DNA of 64,000 nt from Agelaius tricolor (Eukaryota > Chordata > Aves > Passeriformes > Icteridae): the NCBI GenBank assembly GCA_023055355.1, contig JALJCS010000035.1, forward strand, positions 3,410,001-3,474,000. Reading direction: 5' to 3'. Positions 46,546 to 60,548 of the stretch are shown here, in pieces. The position numbers were made by a program, and so were the translations under genes. The notes beneath the pieces were generated by a model. It ran no database searches. It had not been told where the DNA came from and was given only the letters and a program-made list of their open reading frames with translations. Within the stretch, counting starts at the first letter, position 1. Every line of letters starts with the position of its first letter.

Positions 46546-48640
46546 GACAGACAGACAGACCCGACAGCTAGTAACATCTTCCCATTGTCATACCCATGTA
46601 ATGAGACTGATGCTGAAAAATAAACCAGCTCAAGGCACGTTCCACAGCAGTCCTGTCCCGTTTGTGATTTGTACACAGACCCCAGCCAGCGATAACACAG
46701 CACTGATCCCTTCCCTGAAGCTGTTTATTGACAACTCTCACCCTGCTCCACACACACACACACACACACACAGGGATTTGGGATTGTGTCCCTGAGCTGC
46801 CACTCAGCTCCTCTGAGTCACTCTGGTGCTCTGGACCACGAGGTCTCTCAGCCTCTGGCAGCAGCACGAGGAGTTGAGTCTCCAAAACTCCAGGGTTTCC
46901 CAGAGTGCTGGATGCCTCACTGGATATGTAATTCCTGTGCTTGGACCCTGCACAAGACAATGCAAAGCAAATTACTGCAGACTAAATATATGGTCAGGAT
47001 GTGCTGGAAGTTGGCAGCGTGGCTGGAAGGGATGGCCAGGGAGGGAGGAGAGACATGGTCAGCTTTCTTCTTTTGTGTTCAACTGAATAATGCTTGGGAT
47101 CCCTTAAAAGACTTTAACACGGGTTTGGAAGGGAAGAGCTGGAGGAGTTTCAGCTGGAAAGAGCTGGATGGAGACTGAAGGGTGCAGTGTGCCTGGGAAT
47201 TGAGAAGGGATCAGCAGCCAGCTCTCAGAGAGGATGAATTTGGGAGTAGGTAATGTTTCAGAGCAGTCCAGAACATGGCTGTGGCAAATTCTTGGACTTC
47301 TGCTCTGGTTCAGTCCATGATCCACAGCTCTGTTCTGATACTTTGAGTTCTGCTGCATGTTGGCAGTGTTTGCTCCAAGGCACCATTTTTATCCTTCTTA
47401 AATACCAAACTCAAAATCAATGTCTTGCCTGTTTTACTGTAATTCCTAATCTTGTTACAGGGAAAGAAACTGAAATTCAGAAAACTGAATTAGAGCTTTG
47501 TGCTTTAATGGATTCATTTTTTTTGTATTTCACCTGGTTTGCTCAGTGATATTAGAGTAGACTTTGCTTACTTTTTCTGTTCAGTCACACTCTGGCCCTT
47601 TGCCCAGACCAGAAGAGCCCCAAGCTCTTCAGTACTGAATACTGATTAGAAGTGAGGCCAAACTCTTCTCTAAAGTGCTCTGCTTTGAATAAGGAGACAG
47701 CTGTAATGATCACTGTGACCTTTACTTTTCCTCTCCTACAAACTGGAAAATCCAATTTGATGGTGCTTGAAAACCTTAACATTTTTTGTCACTGTGCAGT
47801 GCTTGTTAATGTAAGCAGTGACAGAAGAGGGGAATTAAGAATTTTATTGGCATTCTGAGGGCAAAAACCCACATGGGCACCTTGGTTCTGCAACATTTAA
47901 GAGCAGCATGACATGTTGGATGGGGCAGAATGGTTGAAATGGCCTCATCAGCTGAGCATCCTGCCCGTGGGCAGCACATCACCCACAGAGCTCTGCCATG
48001 AGTCACACTCATTGTGCTCTTTTCCCTGGTAAATGGAGAGAGCTTTGCCTCGGAGCTTATCCCTGAAAGAAAGCTGTGTTTGATCACCTTTGTCCTCTCC
48101 CTGCAGCTAGAGTGATCTGTCAATAGATTTTATTTCAGTCCCTCAAAGGTAACCTGCAGCTTCTGGAGTGCTGCTCAGGCTGCCTAATAAATTCCCTGCA
48201 AAGATCCCTTTTCTTGCTAGGTGTTCATCCAGCCCGGGAAAAGGCACGGGAGACTCCACACCTCTGATCCAGAGCATCCACAGGCACAGCAGCTCCTCTG
48301 ATAAGCACTTCAGAGAGCAGCTGAGAGGTGCAGGGAAAGAGGGAAAGGCTCTGTTCAACAGAAAAACCTTTGTGACAGACTAAAAAACCAGATAAATCTC
48401 CTCTTCTATTGCCACTGGAGCTGGGCAGGTTTCCATCCCCTCAGGCTTCACTTCTGTGTGTGTTTGAAAAGGTCCCCAGGGTGACCCTGTGCTGTTCCCC
48501 AAGGCACCAACTCAAAAGCAGTGGGCACAGAAACTTCCTGCAGCTGCAGCCTGAGGGCTCTCTCCTCCCCTGCCAGCAGCTCTTCCGAGCTACTTCTCCT
48601 ACATTAAATAATTCCCTTGCCAATATCAAATAATAATAAT
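46546..48640. other. Gene-free stretch with (CA)n
   Basis: A (CA)n run lies at about 46749-46772. No exon recognised. Confidence 0.35.
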
Positions 48641-48644
48641 TTAT

Positions 48645-48645
<1 letters not shown>

Positions 48646-48730
<85 letters not shown>

Positions 48731-49415
48731 TTATTTTCCAATATAAAATAATAATTTATTTACCAATATAAAATAATAATTTATTAACCAACAATAATTT
48801 ATTAACCAAATAATAGTAATTTATCAACCAACATCAAAAATATAAAACAACTACAAAACAAACCAACAATACATTTTCCTTTACTAATGCATAAACATAA
48901 ATATGAAGATTTCAATAAAGTATATTGCATAAACCTATCTAATAATTCAAAATCAATTAATAAAAGCAAATAATTAAAGTATAAAAATAAAATTTATATA
49001 TTAATAAATATATTAATAAATATAGAAATATTATCTATTATATTAATGAATATTATTTCTCTTAATATATAACTATTATTTATATAAAATGATTAATAAT
49101 AAAACATAATTAAATAATCTACTCAATAAATTAAACCTCACAACATAATAAAAAATTAAAATAAATATATATATTAATTATTATCATTGTTATATTTATA
49201 GCACTACTTTACGTACTCCAATACATATAAAAATAATTGACAAAACCATAAAAAATATTCTTAATACAAAAGAATATTTTGTATTTTGTGATTTAATATA
49301 TATATTAAAAAGGTATATTTGTATTTTAATATTTTGACTATTGTTGAATATTAATATTACTAAATATTAATATTACTAAATATTAATATTGTTGAGTGTT
49401 AATATTATTGCTATT
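48646..49415. repeat. (TAA)n microsatellite grading into a long AT-only region
   Basis: Pure (TAA)n to about 48730, then TAATAATTTATT variants, then almost only A and T until AATATGCAGG near 49420. Confidence 0.9.
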
Positions 49416-49419
49416 AATA

Positions 49420-51595
49420 TGCAGGTGGGAGCTGGAGCACTGGAGGGCCTTGCTGTCAGCTGCTGGGGGTTTGGCCATGCTGGGGGCTCAGGGCTCAGCT
49501 CTGGCTGCTGGAGGAGGTGACAGCAGCACAGAGCTCGTGCTGTTCCTGTGCTGCAGCTTCCACCAGGCTGGGTTCATCTCCAGCTCTGTGTGCCTGCCTG
49601 CTGGAACATATTGAGTAATAATTAGAAATGATAGAATGATAGCCTGCTGCTGTTGAAATCTCCTGCTAGCACTCTTATTTCACACATGTTGGTGCATGTT
49701 TGTGTGTGCGTGGTTTGGTCTCCCTCATGCACATTGAGTTAAACTGGTGAAGGAGGGACCCTTCCTGTGTGTAAATACACACTGTGCTCGAAATGAATGT
49801 GTTTTTACAAGGTTATTTCCTTTTCATGAGAGAACAGGACCATACTTGCAGCCATAAATAACATTAGATCTGACTTTATTGTTTGCAGTCTGCCCACGTA
49901 GTACTGGAAGAGTAAATAGATATCAGGTGTTCTCTCCCTCCATGGCCAAAGGGGCAGCAAGAAAACTTCAAAACCACTAAAAAATAATGTTCTGGTATCC
50001 TGACCTTCAAATTGCAATTCTGCCAAGGAGAAAGGGCATGGCTGTGGGACTGACTACCCAGAGGACAACTCAAAGCTGGAAAAACCTTAGGATATATCAG
50101 GGGATAAAGGCCACAATTGCTTCCAGCAATTCTCACCTGGCCATGTAAAGCTGCTGAATAACAAGAGCTGCCCTTGTCCTTAGTGCTGCACCAAGAAACG
50201 CCATAAAGCAATTCCAGCTTCAGCCAACAGCTTGGCATATCTAATAGATAGTTTATTAATTTCTTTACTGATTCAGCTGGCAGTGAGAGATCAAATCAGG
50301 AAAGCAAGGAGGGCAGGAGGAAGGGGATTAAGAGCTTAGATTTACCAGCCCCCATTGGGTTTTGTCCCCATGGGCAAGTGCTGATGAGCATTCCCCATTT
50401 TGTTTCTTCACTGATTAAACTAAGAAACCAAACCAAAGGACGCAGGAGAGAAGGGTTAAAGGATTAGGAGATGGTCTTTGAACTGCCATGTGGCAAGGTA
50501 ATGAGGCATGAATTATTAAAATGATTTCAATTATAACTGGCAGCCACATGCTCAGCTTTTGCATTGGCTTTCTTCCTTGCTGTAAAAAGACAGCTTTGTA
50601 AGTGCTCGTGGTTTCTTGGAAGAGATATGCTCACCCAGGACTGTTAATTGTATAAACAGTGTAATTTGTCATTAGCCAAGCTGCTCTTATGGTTAAGATA
50701 AGCTGAAGTGCCAATGAAATGGGCATGGCTCAGCAGCAGGACAGATTTGGCTCCTCCAGGTTGGAACCACGCTGCTGAGGGGCTGTGGGTATCAACAGCC
50801 TCTAATTCCAGCATCAGAATGGTGGGCTGGGAGGCACTGGTGGTGTGCTGCTAGGAATAATTATTATAAAAATGGTTTTGGCTTTAATGGAAGGGGAAAT
50901 GTGTTTGTAGTTGTGTGTTCTTCTCTCTGTGCGTGGCTTGGAAGCACTGGCTGGAGAATGGCTCTGTTCAGACTGATTTATGCTCCACCTCTCCAAAGAC
51001 AGGCACCACGCTGCTGGCTGCCTTCCCCAGAGCTCTTCGTGATAAAAAAACCCTACAGAAAGGGAAATACAATTGGGAACAGCTCCACCTTGTGACTGCT
51101 AAAATTCCTGCACAAAAGCCTGTATTCCGTGTCAAAATCAACAACCTTAGGTCTGACTCCTTGGGAAAACTCCTTTGGCCACGAAGACCAAGCAGTAGAA
51201 ATAAGACATGAAGGGTTTGGTCCTGCAGATGGCTGTGGAGATGTCCTGGGGAGATGAGAATCTGCTTCAGGAAGAATTATTTACGTAATACATCCACTTT
51301 TTTTCTACTCATGAGCTGCCTGGAGGGGGAAGTAGGAGAGCTGAATCCACCAGTGCTCAGATCAGTGAGCAAATATTGAAATGTGAGGTATTTTTGCCAT
51401 AACACTATCCTGAAGCTGCAATTTAGTTGAACTGTTACTTTCCACTGCTTTTCTCCTCTCCAAGACAGTGTTTACAGGCAGAGTTTATCCTCAGAATTCT
51501 GAGTACTCTGAATTCTCTGTTCAGAGGTGGTGGCTAAAAGCCATGGCCAGGTGGATGCACCTCTAGTTACTCTCTGTAGTTTCAGCCTTAGAGGG
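49420..51595. other. Gene-free stretch
   Basis: No exon or known repeat recognised. Confidence 0.35.
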
Positions 51596-51600
51596 AAAGA

Positions 51601-51690
51601 GGAGAGGAGAGGAGAGGAGAGGAGAGGAGAGGAGAGGAGAGGAGAGGAGAGGAGAGGGAAAAGGAAAGGGAAAGGAAAGGAAAAGGCAAA
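51601..51690 (+). repeat. (GGAGA)n pentamer tract then (GGAAA)-rich
   Basis: About 11 GGAGA units followed by GGGAAAAGGAAAGGG-type sequence. Confidence 0.95.
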
Positions 51691-51867
51691 AAGAGGATGT
51701 TTGTAGTTGACTTGAGCACACACAAGGACCTCACTGGGAAAGGAGCTGCCTGTGATGTTGGCTGCAGAGTGAAATGGGTTAAAGCCCTTGGACAATCACT
51801 GTAACACTGAGCAGGGGCTGTGCCACTGGGACAGCACCTGAGCCAGGGGAGGGCAAGGCAGGAACAG

Positions 51868-52022
51868 CACCTGAGTGACAATTAATCCATCAGACAGGGC
51901 CACAGCCACCTGAGTGACAATTAACCCATCAGACAGGGCCACAGCCACCTGAGTGACAATTAACCCATCAGACAGGGCCACAGCCACCTGAGTGACAATT
52001 AATCCATCAGACAGGGCCACAG
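51868..52022 (+). repeat. 39-bp minisatellite, four copies
   Basis: Units start at 51868, 51907, 51946 and 51985 (CACCTGAGTGACAATTAA then (T/C)CCATCAGACAGGGCCACAG). Period is 13 codons, so a repetitive frame stays open on the minus strand by accident. Confidence 0.95.
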
Positions 52023-55000
52023 GAGGGTGAGGGCAGCAGCTGTGCCAGGCTGGGGCTGGCAGGGGATGGAACCCTCCAGGGCTCCCACTGCTCTCAGTCC
52101 CTGCTCCTCTTGGGAATACGAGTTGTTAAACACAGCAACAGCAGGAAGGCTTTTGCACCAGGGCTTGTAATGCCCCTTTTACAGTTCCTGTGTCCCCTCT
52201 CCTCAGAGCAGAGCTCTTTGCCTTTGGCCACGGGTGAGGTGAGGGTTTTTTGGAGCCTCGACCCTCCCAGCAGGTGACTGCAGCTGCTCCATGGAGCTGC
52301 CCTCCACAGCCCGTGTGGGAATGGAGGCCAGATCCCCCTGGGGTTTCTGGATCACAAACCACTTTTTCCGAGTGGTTCTGCTCTGCCTGGTCCTGGCAGC
52401 AGAGGGGGATGAGGAGGGAGGAAGCATTCCTTGCTGCTACATTCACAAAGCTCCTGGCACCAGCCAGCTCCTCCTGAAACCGCTCCAGACTCTGAATCAT
52501 TTCTGTTGGGAAACCATTCATGCCCCAGCCTGAGCCCCAGCTGACTCCTCAAAGCCCCCCAAAACCCTGGCAGCAGCCTCTGATGCTGCTTGGCTTGTCT
52601 TGGCAGGGCTGAGAGGCTGGGCTGACACCACAGCCCTCTGTTGTTCTTGGGCAGTGGTTTCCCTGCATCATTTTGCAGTCCCTGCCAGTTTGTACAGAAC
52701 TGGACTCAAACCCCAGCTCTGTTTGCTCAGTTGCCTTTAATGCTGTGCCCTCAGTGAGTTTCCTCAGTGAGGAATGAGTTTCCTCAGTGAGGAAAGAAGC
52801 AGCTTTGCTTTTTTGTGTTCTGTATTTTCTCTCTTCCTCTCTGGTGCTGCCTTACAGGCCCTGTCTGCACCATGTCAGCACAAAAAATCCCCACAGTTGG
52901 TAAAGCTGAGGACATTTAGAGAAGCACATAAGATGAAAATACATATTCAAGCTCTAAGTGTTTCTCCAGTAGCAAAGCTGGGGTTGTCTCCTGTGGGGGC
53001 TCAGGGCAGGAGCATGGATTGGAGATGAGCCCCTGCACCCTCCCTGCTGCCTCCCAGCTCTTTGGAGTCCCTGTGAGGTGGGTCTGTCAGCTCAGTCATG
53101 CAGGTACCTGCTCAACAGCAGCAGGCATGTTGCAGTGTTTAAATCACCTCTCTGCTGCTCTCTCCAGGGATGATTCATGGGGATTGATCACCCTGAGCTG
53201 GGTGTGAAGGCAGCCCTGGCTCCTTCCTCACTGGCACAGCAGAGCTGCAAATGGAGCTGGTTTTTACCCTTAAAGTCACTGCCTGTTGCAACTCCTCTGT
53301 CTTTTAGATTTGCTCCTTCCACTGTCAGTGGGAGATTCCCCAGGAGCTTTCTGGAGCTTTCCAAAGGAATTTGTACCCAGCTAATTTGGAAGTCATGGAC
53401 TTGTCAGCTTGGGGCTTGTTGTTCATGTGTGAGTTGATTGGAAATGAGTTTGGGTTTTGTTTCTTTGCTCTCCTAAATCCTGGGCAGGTATTTCAGCTGC
53501 TGCTGGCTGATGGCAAAAAGATTCTTTGAAATTCTGGAGTAAATGACATAGATGGAAGATAAAGAGCAATGAGAAATGAAGCTGTGCCAGTGCAAGAAAA
53601 GAGAAAATAACAGTGAAATTATGTCCTTAGCAAGCAAGGCAGAGACACAAGTGAAGGCTGATGCTGGGTGACAGTGAATCACAGATAACCTGCCCCAGTT
53701 TCCAGGAATATTCAGAGTTTTACGTAGAATAAAAGTCTAGGACTACAACTCTAAAGCTGGGCTAAACCAGCTGCTTTCTGCAAGCCTTTTGTGTCTCAGT
53801 TTCCCCACCTGTAAAGTTGGACAATGGTAATTTCCTCCCAAAAGAGCTGCTGCCAGTGCTGGCTGGAAGCTGCTCTGTGTTACAGCACTGAGGAAACAGT
53901 GGCTATTATTAATCATGCCTCATATTTTTTCAACCTTCTGCATAACTAAATTTTGTTTGTTTTGATTTTTAAAACTTGGAATCCATGGCTGGACCAAATT
54001 ATAGCTGGAAGCTGAGAGCTATAGGAAAAGACATCCAAATGCTGCTCAGTTTGCTCTGTAAAGGACAGAACTGCTGAGGCTGCATCACTTGTGGCTTCTG
54101 AGCCTGGTGCCAGCACACAGAATTCCCTCCTTGCAGCTTTTCCATAGCACGTGCCAAGTATCCAGCTCTTCAGTCTGTTACAAATCATCCCTAATTCTGT
54201 AATTGCTTTGCTAGTGATTATAGGCAGACTCAGGTTGATCCTGCAGTGGTTTTCCCTTATCCACATTTTCAGTGGGCTCTTTAATTGCTGATTTTATTTT
54301 CCAGTTCCTTGCTCCCCTTTCCCAGTTCCAGCAGGCCCCATGGCTGCAGTCCAGTGTTTTCCCTGGGAGAGGCAAGGCAGAGCCCCCTCTGCATTTGGGG
54401 GCTGCTTTTCCATCGAGAGCTGCCAGGGGAAGGGGCACCTCGTGCCTCTGCCTTGCAGACAGACAAACATGTAAGGTCATGCAGGTAGGAATATGCTCTG
54501 AATCACTCTCACAGGGCTGGGAGCTGCACTCAGGGCTGGATTTGGAAATCATGGCACACTTAAGCAGAGCTTGCAGCATGCCTGTGCCATTCCCTGCCCA
54601 GCCAGGGATGTCTCTGCACAGGCACAGGAGCAGCCCAGCAGTGGTGCCTGGCTTGTTGGCAAGTGCTCAGCCTGCAGCCAGACTGGTTTGTGCTGCTGAG
54701 GAGCTTAGGAGGGTGTTATGGGAATCACAAAAACTTCCACAGACACTCAAGGATTTGAACAACAGCCTTGGAGGGAGCTTAGATTGATGTAAAAATACAA
54801 CACACAGACATTAAGCAGAAAAATCATGAACTTATGTTTCTATAGTTGTAAGAATATGCCTTAAATAAGTGAGAAACTATTGATAAGATGGTGAAGAGTT
54901 TATAATGTAAGGGTGTAGTTGTATAGAGTAGCTGAAAGTTTAGAAGTTATAATAGAAGCATATGTGTATATGTGAGACAGAAGTCTATTGGGAAAAGATA

Positions 55001-58000
55001 TCCACAGTGCAACAAGATTAAATGAAGGTGACAGGTTAGAAAAGCAAAATACACCTCGTGGCAACTGTTCATTAGTCTAGAAAGTTCTATATTGCCTTTA
55101 ATGTAGAAACTTGTGACCACTTTGAGCTGTGGCTGAATGCCTGCTCCTCTAAAATCTCACAGCCTCTGAGAGTGATGTTTATCTGAGCAAGAAATCATTT
55201 TAGCTCAAAAATAGTCCCACCCCTTCATTTTTAACAGTGATACTGTGTGGTGCCTCTACCCCACATCTCCTGGCCTTTCTGTGCCCCAGCACTGTGTCTC
55301 TGCTCCCCTTTCCCCCTTCCCTGGGGGTGCATGTTCACTTCTGTAAATTGCATTTGTGAAAATGCACCTGGGGATTCAGGCACTGGGGGAAGGCCCTGCC
55401 CTGGGTTGGGTGGGATGCTGGATGAAAATCAGGGATGCTCTCACTTGGTGGCAATTAAGATCCATATCCCTTCTGTACCACTCTGGAAGGATGTAACTAA
55501 CACAAAACTGAGGTTGTTGCTTAATTCCTGTAGTTTCAACTCAAACTCAGACCATAAAAGCCATAAATCAGGGTTCTTTATTTGTGAAAAATGGATTAGG
55601 CTGTGAGGCGTTTGAGAGTTTGACTTTGACCTGCTTTTGTTTTTCAAACCTGCAGTTAGATTCTGAAGTGCTTAGCTGGCAGTTCTGAAAGCAGCTCAGG
55701 GATTTTACAGTGATCTTGGAGGGGGTGGGGGATGTATTCATGTGGGTCAGCTCATGAGCCACCTTGAAGAGTTTTGTTTTCAGAAACTGGAGCTCTTGAA
55801 AACAAAAAACACTTATGACCTTTCATTCAGACTTCCCTTACATTCAGGGATTTTCCTTCCATTGAATGGGCTTTGACTACTGCCTTGAATTTTTATTTTG
55901 TTGTCTGTTAATGCCCTCTTCAACTTTAATTTCAGGCTGAAGTATTCTCCTCCCTAACCATTCTATGAAAATGGCCATCTGATGTACCTTGTGGTTGAGC
56001 AGATGTTATCTTCTTTGGTAATGAAATTCTGCCCTGAGTAATTGGACATTCTTCCTGGTTCCTCATAATTAAGGCAGAAGAAAAGAACAAAATCTGCTGA
56101 TTTGATATGAGTAATTGCTTCATTAAGTTATTTTCTTCCTTACCATAACCATCACCCCAATGAGAGCAGCCTGACCATCAGATCATGTATGATGATCCTT
56201 TGGTGCTGTGGGTTTTTGGTGCTTTGTTGTCAGATGGAATCACAGGGGGAAAAAAGATAGGAAACACACAGCTACATCATTTACCTCCTACCCACAGGCA
56301 GTTCAGACCACAGAGAGCCTGGCTGTGTCCTAAGCAAATGAATCAACCTCTGGAAAAAGCAGAGGGAGAGTGATGAGGCTTTAGGTCACCACAGCTGCCT
56401 GGCCTCCTGCATCTGAGCATTGTGGATTGATGCTGACAGGCTGAACATCTGTGTTCTCCTCCTGTGGAGCAAGAAGGGGAGGGAGCTGCATGAAATCCTG
56501 GCCAGTGGAAAGAAAATGTGATTCAGAGCTGGGCTGTGGCAAGTTTTAGCAGTGGTGGTGGCTTGTGCCATTGCTGTTTGTGTTTAGCCATGCTGGGTCT
56601 GGGGACACAGGGGCTCACAGGTGGCCACTCTGTCCCCAGTGACATTGAGGACAGGGAAATAGGTCTGTTCATGGGTTAAGTTACACAGATTTAGCTGAGA
56701 TTTCAGCTGTGATTTCCAGTAGGAGATTACTCCCCATCCACGTGGGCCTGAGCTGCTCTCTCACATCCCACCACCCCATCTCATGGTTCAGGGGGTTTGG
56801 TGCTCATGAAGAGCAGGTCACCCCAAATGCACTCCACAAACCTTCCCCTGATTTCCTAATTGCAAGCTTGAGAGTCAGGCTGCTGCATCACAGCAGCCTC
56901 ATGATTCATATGTGCCTACAGATGAAGTCAGGGCTTGGAGGGTTTTTGGATGTGAATTCCACTGAATTATCCCCAAGTGCTGCAGAAGGCAGTTCCAGGT
57001 CACTGCCAATCAGTCCTGCAGAGCTCTGCATGAACAGCCTGTATGATCCAGGAATGCTATCAGGGACTTTGATCATGGAGCTGATTCCTATCTCCCTCTC
57101 CAAGATCTGGGCAGGTATGTTTTCATAAGGCTCCACTGAGCTCAGAGCAGCCAACATTCCTGCAGCTGAAAGGTTTAGGCAGTAACAAGTTAGACAGCCC
57201 AGAGTTTTAATCCCAGTTTGGATAACCCTTTCTCAGAGCTGTTAAAAATGAAAATATGTGTTTGCTTTTTTTTTTTTTTTTTAATAACTAAATGAGGGCA
57301 ATGACTGTAAGTAAGCAGTGCACTGTATGGATTAACTGACTGGCACAAGAGGTGCATTGTGTGAGTGAATGCTCTGCTGGGGCTGCAGGGGACAGGGACA
57401 GCCATCAGAGGTGCCATAAGAGTTTAATTTCCTCAAGAAGGTGGCAGAGAGAAGGGCAGATTCTGCCAGGCTTTTGTCCTTTCTCACAAGCATCTCTCTG
57501 TGCTGGGCACCAGCAGCAGGAATTGTGCCCTGCAAAGGGCACAGAGCAGGGCTGAGCTGGGCCACCAGCAGCCAGGCTGCTGGCACAGAGCTCCTCCAGT
57601 GGCAGTCAGCAGATCCAGGGGGATGAAAGAACTCCTGACCCTTTCTGCTGGCTTAGTGAATCCCAGCTTTTGGGTTCTGGGGTGAGGCAGGCCCCACTGC
57701 ACAAGCAGCAGTGCCCAAAACCCTCCTTGGTACCTGCCAAGGTCTTAACCAAACCCCACCAGGTCTCAGCCTCTGTAGTGGTCTCCTGCCTCCTTTCCCT
57801 TGAATCCAGGGGCTCTCCATGCTGGGCTTTGCAGGGATCCCCAGGCCAGAGTGCAGTGTCACCATTCCCTTCCTGCTCAGTTTGGCAGCTGCCTGCCAGC
57901 CCTGGGCTGCTGCTGAAAAATCCTCTGCATCTCCTCTGCAGCACCCAGCCACAAAAGAGTCACAAAGGAGCTTGGAGGATCATTTGTAAAACAAACAGAG

Positions 58001-58682
58001 CTGGAGAGGGACGTGGAGGGGATTTATAGTCCTGACACCTGAGGTTCCACCCCTGTATCAGAGATGCTGTTGCCCAAGATCTGCTGTTCCCCAAGCTCAG
58101 GTCTGCTCTGCTGCAGTTTTTTGCAGTGTAAATTCCTGCTTCTCCTCCTTCTTGGACACCCAGGGAGTTCTGTTCTCTCCATGACAGCCACTTCTGCCCA
58201 CAGCCAATGCCTTGGAACCCCAGGAGCCCTGAGCCTCACCTCACCTCTCCCTGGGAAAACTCCATCCTGCTCCTCTTTTGTGAGAGAAGCTTGGTCAGAG
58301 GGATGGAATGAGTCAGCCAGAGAGGCAGTGACACAGCCCAGCATTCCTGAATGGCTCAGGACATGTGTGTAATCAGCTTTTTTTTCCATGGGGCTCATCC
58401 TTTCCTTACTTGTACCCTCTCCTCCTCCCTCCAATGTGCATTTCTGGGTGCTGCTGCCTCTGCTGCTCTCTCTCTCCCTCTGGCCCTTTTCTGGGCCTCT
58501 GGCTGCCGGCCTCAGCCCACGGTGTGGAGCTGGCAGTGCTTGTCTCCCCCTCCTCTGATCCCTGCTGTGTTTAGTTTGGGAGATTGTGTTTCTGCAAGCA
58601 GGACCCCCACGTGCTGGGGAACGTGGCTCCCTGGAGGAGGATGCTGGGGCAGACACTGCACAGACCCCTTGCAGCTGGTGCC
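52023..58682. other. Long stretch without recognisable gene
   Basis: Many short overlapping frames on both strands, none with domain signatures or consistent splicing. 54785-55140 is AT-rich and looks LTR-like. Poly-T lies at 57267-57283. Confidence 0.35.
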
Positions 58683-59105
58683 TTAAGATTTCAGCCTTTA
58701 TATTTTTCAGGTCCTGCACTACATTAGTGCATAACTCCAAGCTCCATATACAGTGTCAGCTACTGCCTTCACATTTTGGTCAGAGAAAACAATTCCCCTG
58801 GGCCTGAAACTCAAGGACAGCTTCAGCCCTGAAAAGTATAAACAAAAATGAATTTTAGGGGGTGCAAACTGAGAGAATGTGACTTCATTACCTGAAGCTG
58901 TAATTGGACGATTAACCCCTGGTATGTAAACGGACCAAACTTAAAATTGTCTGAAAAACTTGTGGCCATTGTCCATCTTGGGTGTGGACTCTGTAAGGCT
59001 TTTGAGTGCCCAAGGTGTATCTACTGAAGGCCTTTAATAAATACCCACTTTATTCTCTTAACCTTGTCCAGCCACTGTCCTAGGCAGCCACTCCAAGGCA
59101 TCACA
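58683..59105 (+). mobile_element. Solo LTR, same family as the tandem array
   Basis: TTAAGATTTCAGCCTTTATA through TTTAATAAATACCCACTTTA, CTTGTCCAGCCACTG. Matches the reverse complement of the 31.4-33.7 kb units along its length (e.g. CCTTCACATTTTGGTCAGA). Confidence 0.75.
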
Positions 59106-59365
59106 GCCAACACTTTTCATGCCTGCAGCAACTCTAACACAGGTGTTGCAGGAAGAACCAGCTGCTGAGGGCACCACAGCTGGGCCAGGCTCAGCAGCTG
59201 CTGCAGGAGGTGCAACATCTGCAGCCCCAGTGGCTGCAGGGCTCAGAGCAGCCTGCCCAGGCTCATCCCTCCCCAGGTCACTGCTGTGTGTGGGGCTGGG
59301 GACACTGAGGAGGGGACAAGCAAGGCTAGCACAGCCTCCCTGAAGGGGAAGATGAAACAGGGAAG

Positions 59366-59953
59366 GCTTGTAAATGTGATTGCCTGGCAAAAGATTTTGA
59401 GAATATAGAAATTATATTTCAGCAAGACTGAAATGAAAGCAAGCTTTGAGATACCTCAGTTACTGAATAACTGGAAAACAATGGTGTGGCCAGCTGAAGG
59501 TGATCCCCTTTTGATGGAACAACACCCTCTGCCTGCAGACAGGCCCAAGGGTCAGAGCAGACCCTACAGCTCAGCAGAAGGGGCCCAAAAAGGAGTTTTT
59601 AGGGTTTTTTAGGGAAACACAGTATGGTAATGTAGTGATTCTTATAGGCTGTATGTAAATGCTGTAGGATTTGTATCTTGTACTAGATTGGTTAGTGAGA
59701 ATTAGAATATTCAACACAGAAGAAGATTTATGGTATTGTAACGGGAACTTCGCTCTCTTACTCTCTTACCCTCTCACCCTCTCATCCTCTCTCCCCCTCT
59801 CTCCTCTCAGTCCTGCTCTGAGCTGTGGCTGGCAGCTCCCAGCAGGGCCCTGCACCCAGGCCCTTTGCAATGAACCCCAGGTTCCAGTCAAGGCTTCAGA
59901 GATCTCTGGTGTCCCTCCCTCCATCCCCACGGTGCTACCCCCTGGTCCCTGAT
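59366..59953 (+). mobile_element. LTR of an avian ERV (TGTAAATGTGATTGCCTGG type)
   Basis: TGTAAATGTGATTGCCTGGC, AACTGGAAAACAATGGTGTG, GATGGAACAACACCCTCTG, GTAACGGGAACTTCGCTCTC, then CCTCTC repeats and AATGAACCCCAGGTTCCAGT form a layout I recognise from songbird LTRs. Confidence 0.6.
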
Positions 59954-60548
59954 GGGTGAGCAGCTCTGTGGCCCTGCCAGGGCTGTGCTGGCCCCCAGTG
60001 CCAGGGTGGGATGTGTTTGGCAGGGGGTGCTCAGGGCTGGGCAGGACGGGTGTGGGTGCCAGGATGTGTGAAGCTCACACAGAGCCTGCCAGGGCTGCAG
60101 CCAGGCTGAGCCAGACTCCAAATCCCTTTGGAGGCTTTCAGGAACAGTAAATTCCCTCAGTGACTTACGAAAGAGCAAGGAGAAAAAAAAAAAAAAAAGC
60201 TCCAAATGACTTACCTATTTGAAGCCTGAGGGTTCTGCATTGTGTTAAACATTAACCTGCCCTTCTGAGCCAAGCCACTGATTCTCTGGGCAATTCTTAG
60301 GCCAGGCAGGCAAAGAAAAGGATTCTTTGTCAGGGAGCATTTCAGAAAATTATCCCTTCAGCCACTTTCTGTCTCATGGTGTTTGTTTGGCCCTGCAGTG
60401 GGATGCCTGCCCCACAATTTGCTGTTTATGTTTGTGCAGTGGAGCTGATCAAACAGCCACAGCTCTGAACAAGCTGCTCCCACCACAGCAGCCCTGGGAC
60501 GATGGCACAGACACCCTTTGCACTTGTAACACACCAATACAGGACTGG

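Noticed and set aside
51796..52020. Minus-strand frame with a 13-residue repeat
   Set aside because: Simple consequence of a 39-bp minisatellite whose period is divisible by three.
58024..58740. 238-codon open frame on the minus strand
   Set aside because: Low-complexity composition, overlaps an LTR edge, and has no recognisable motif or splice context.
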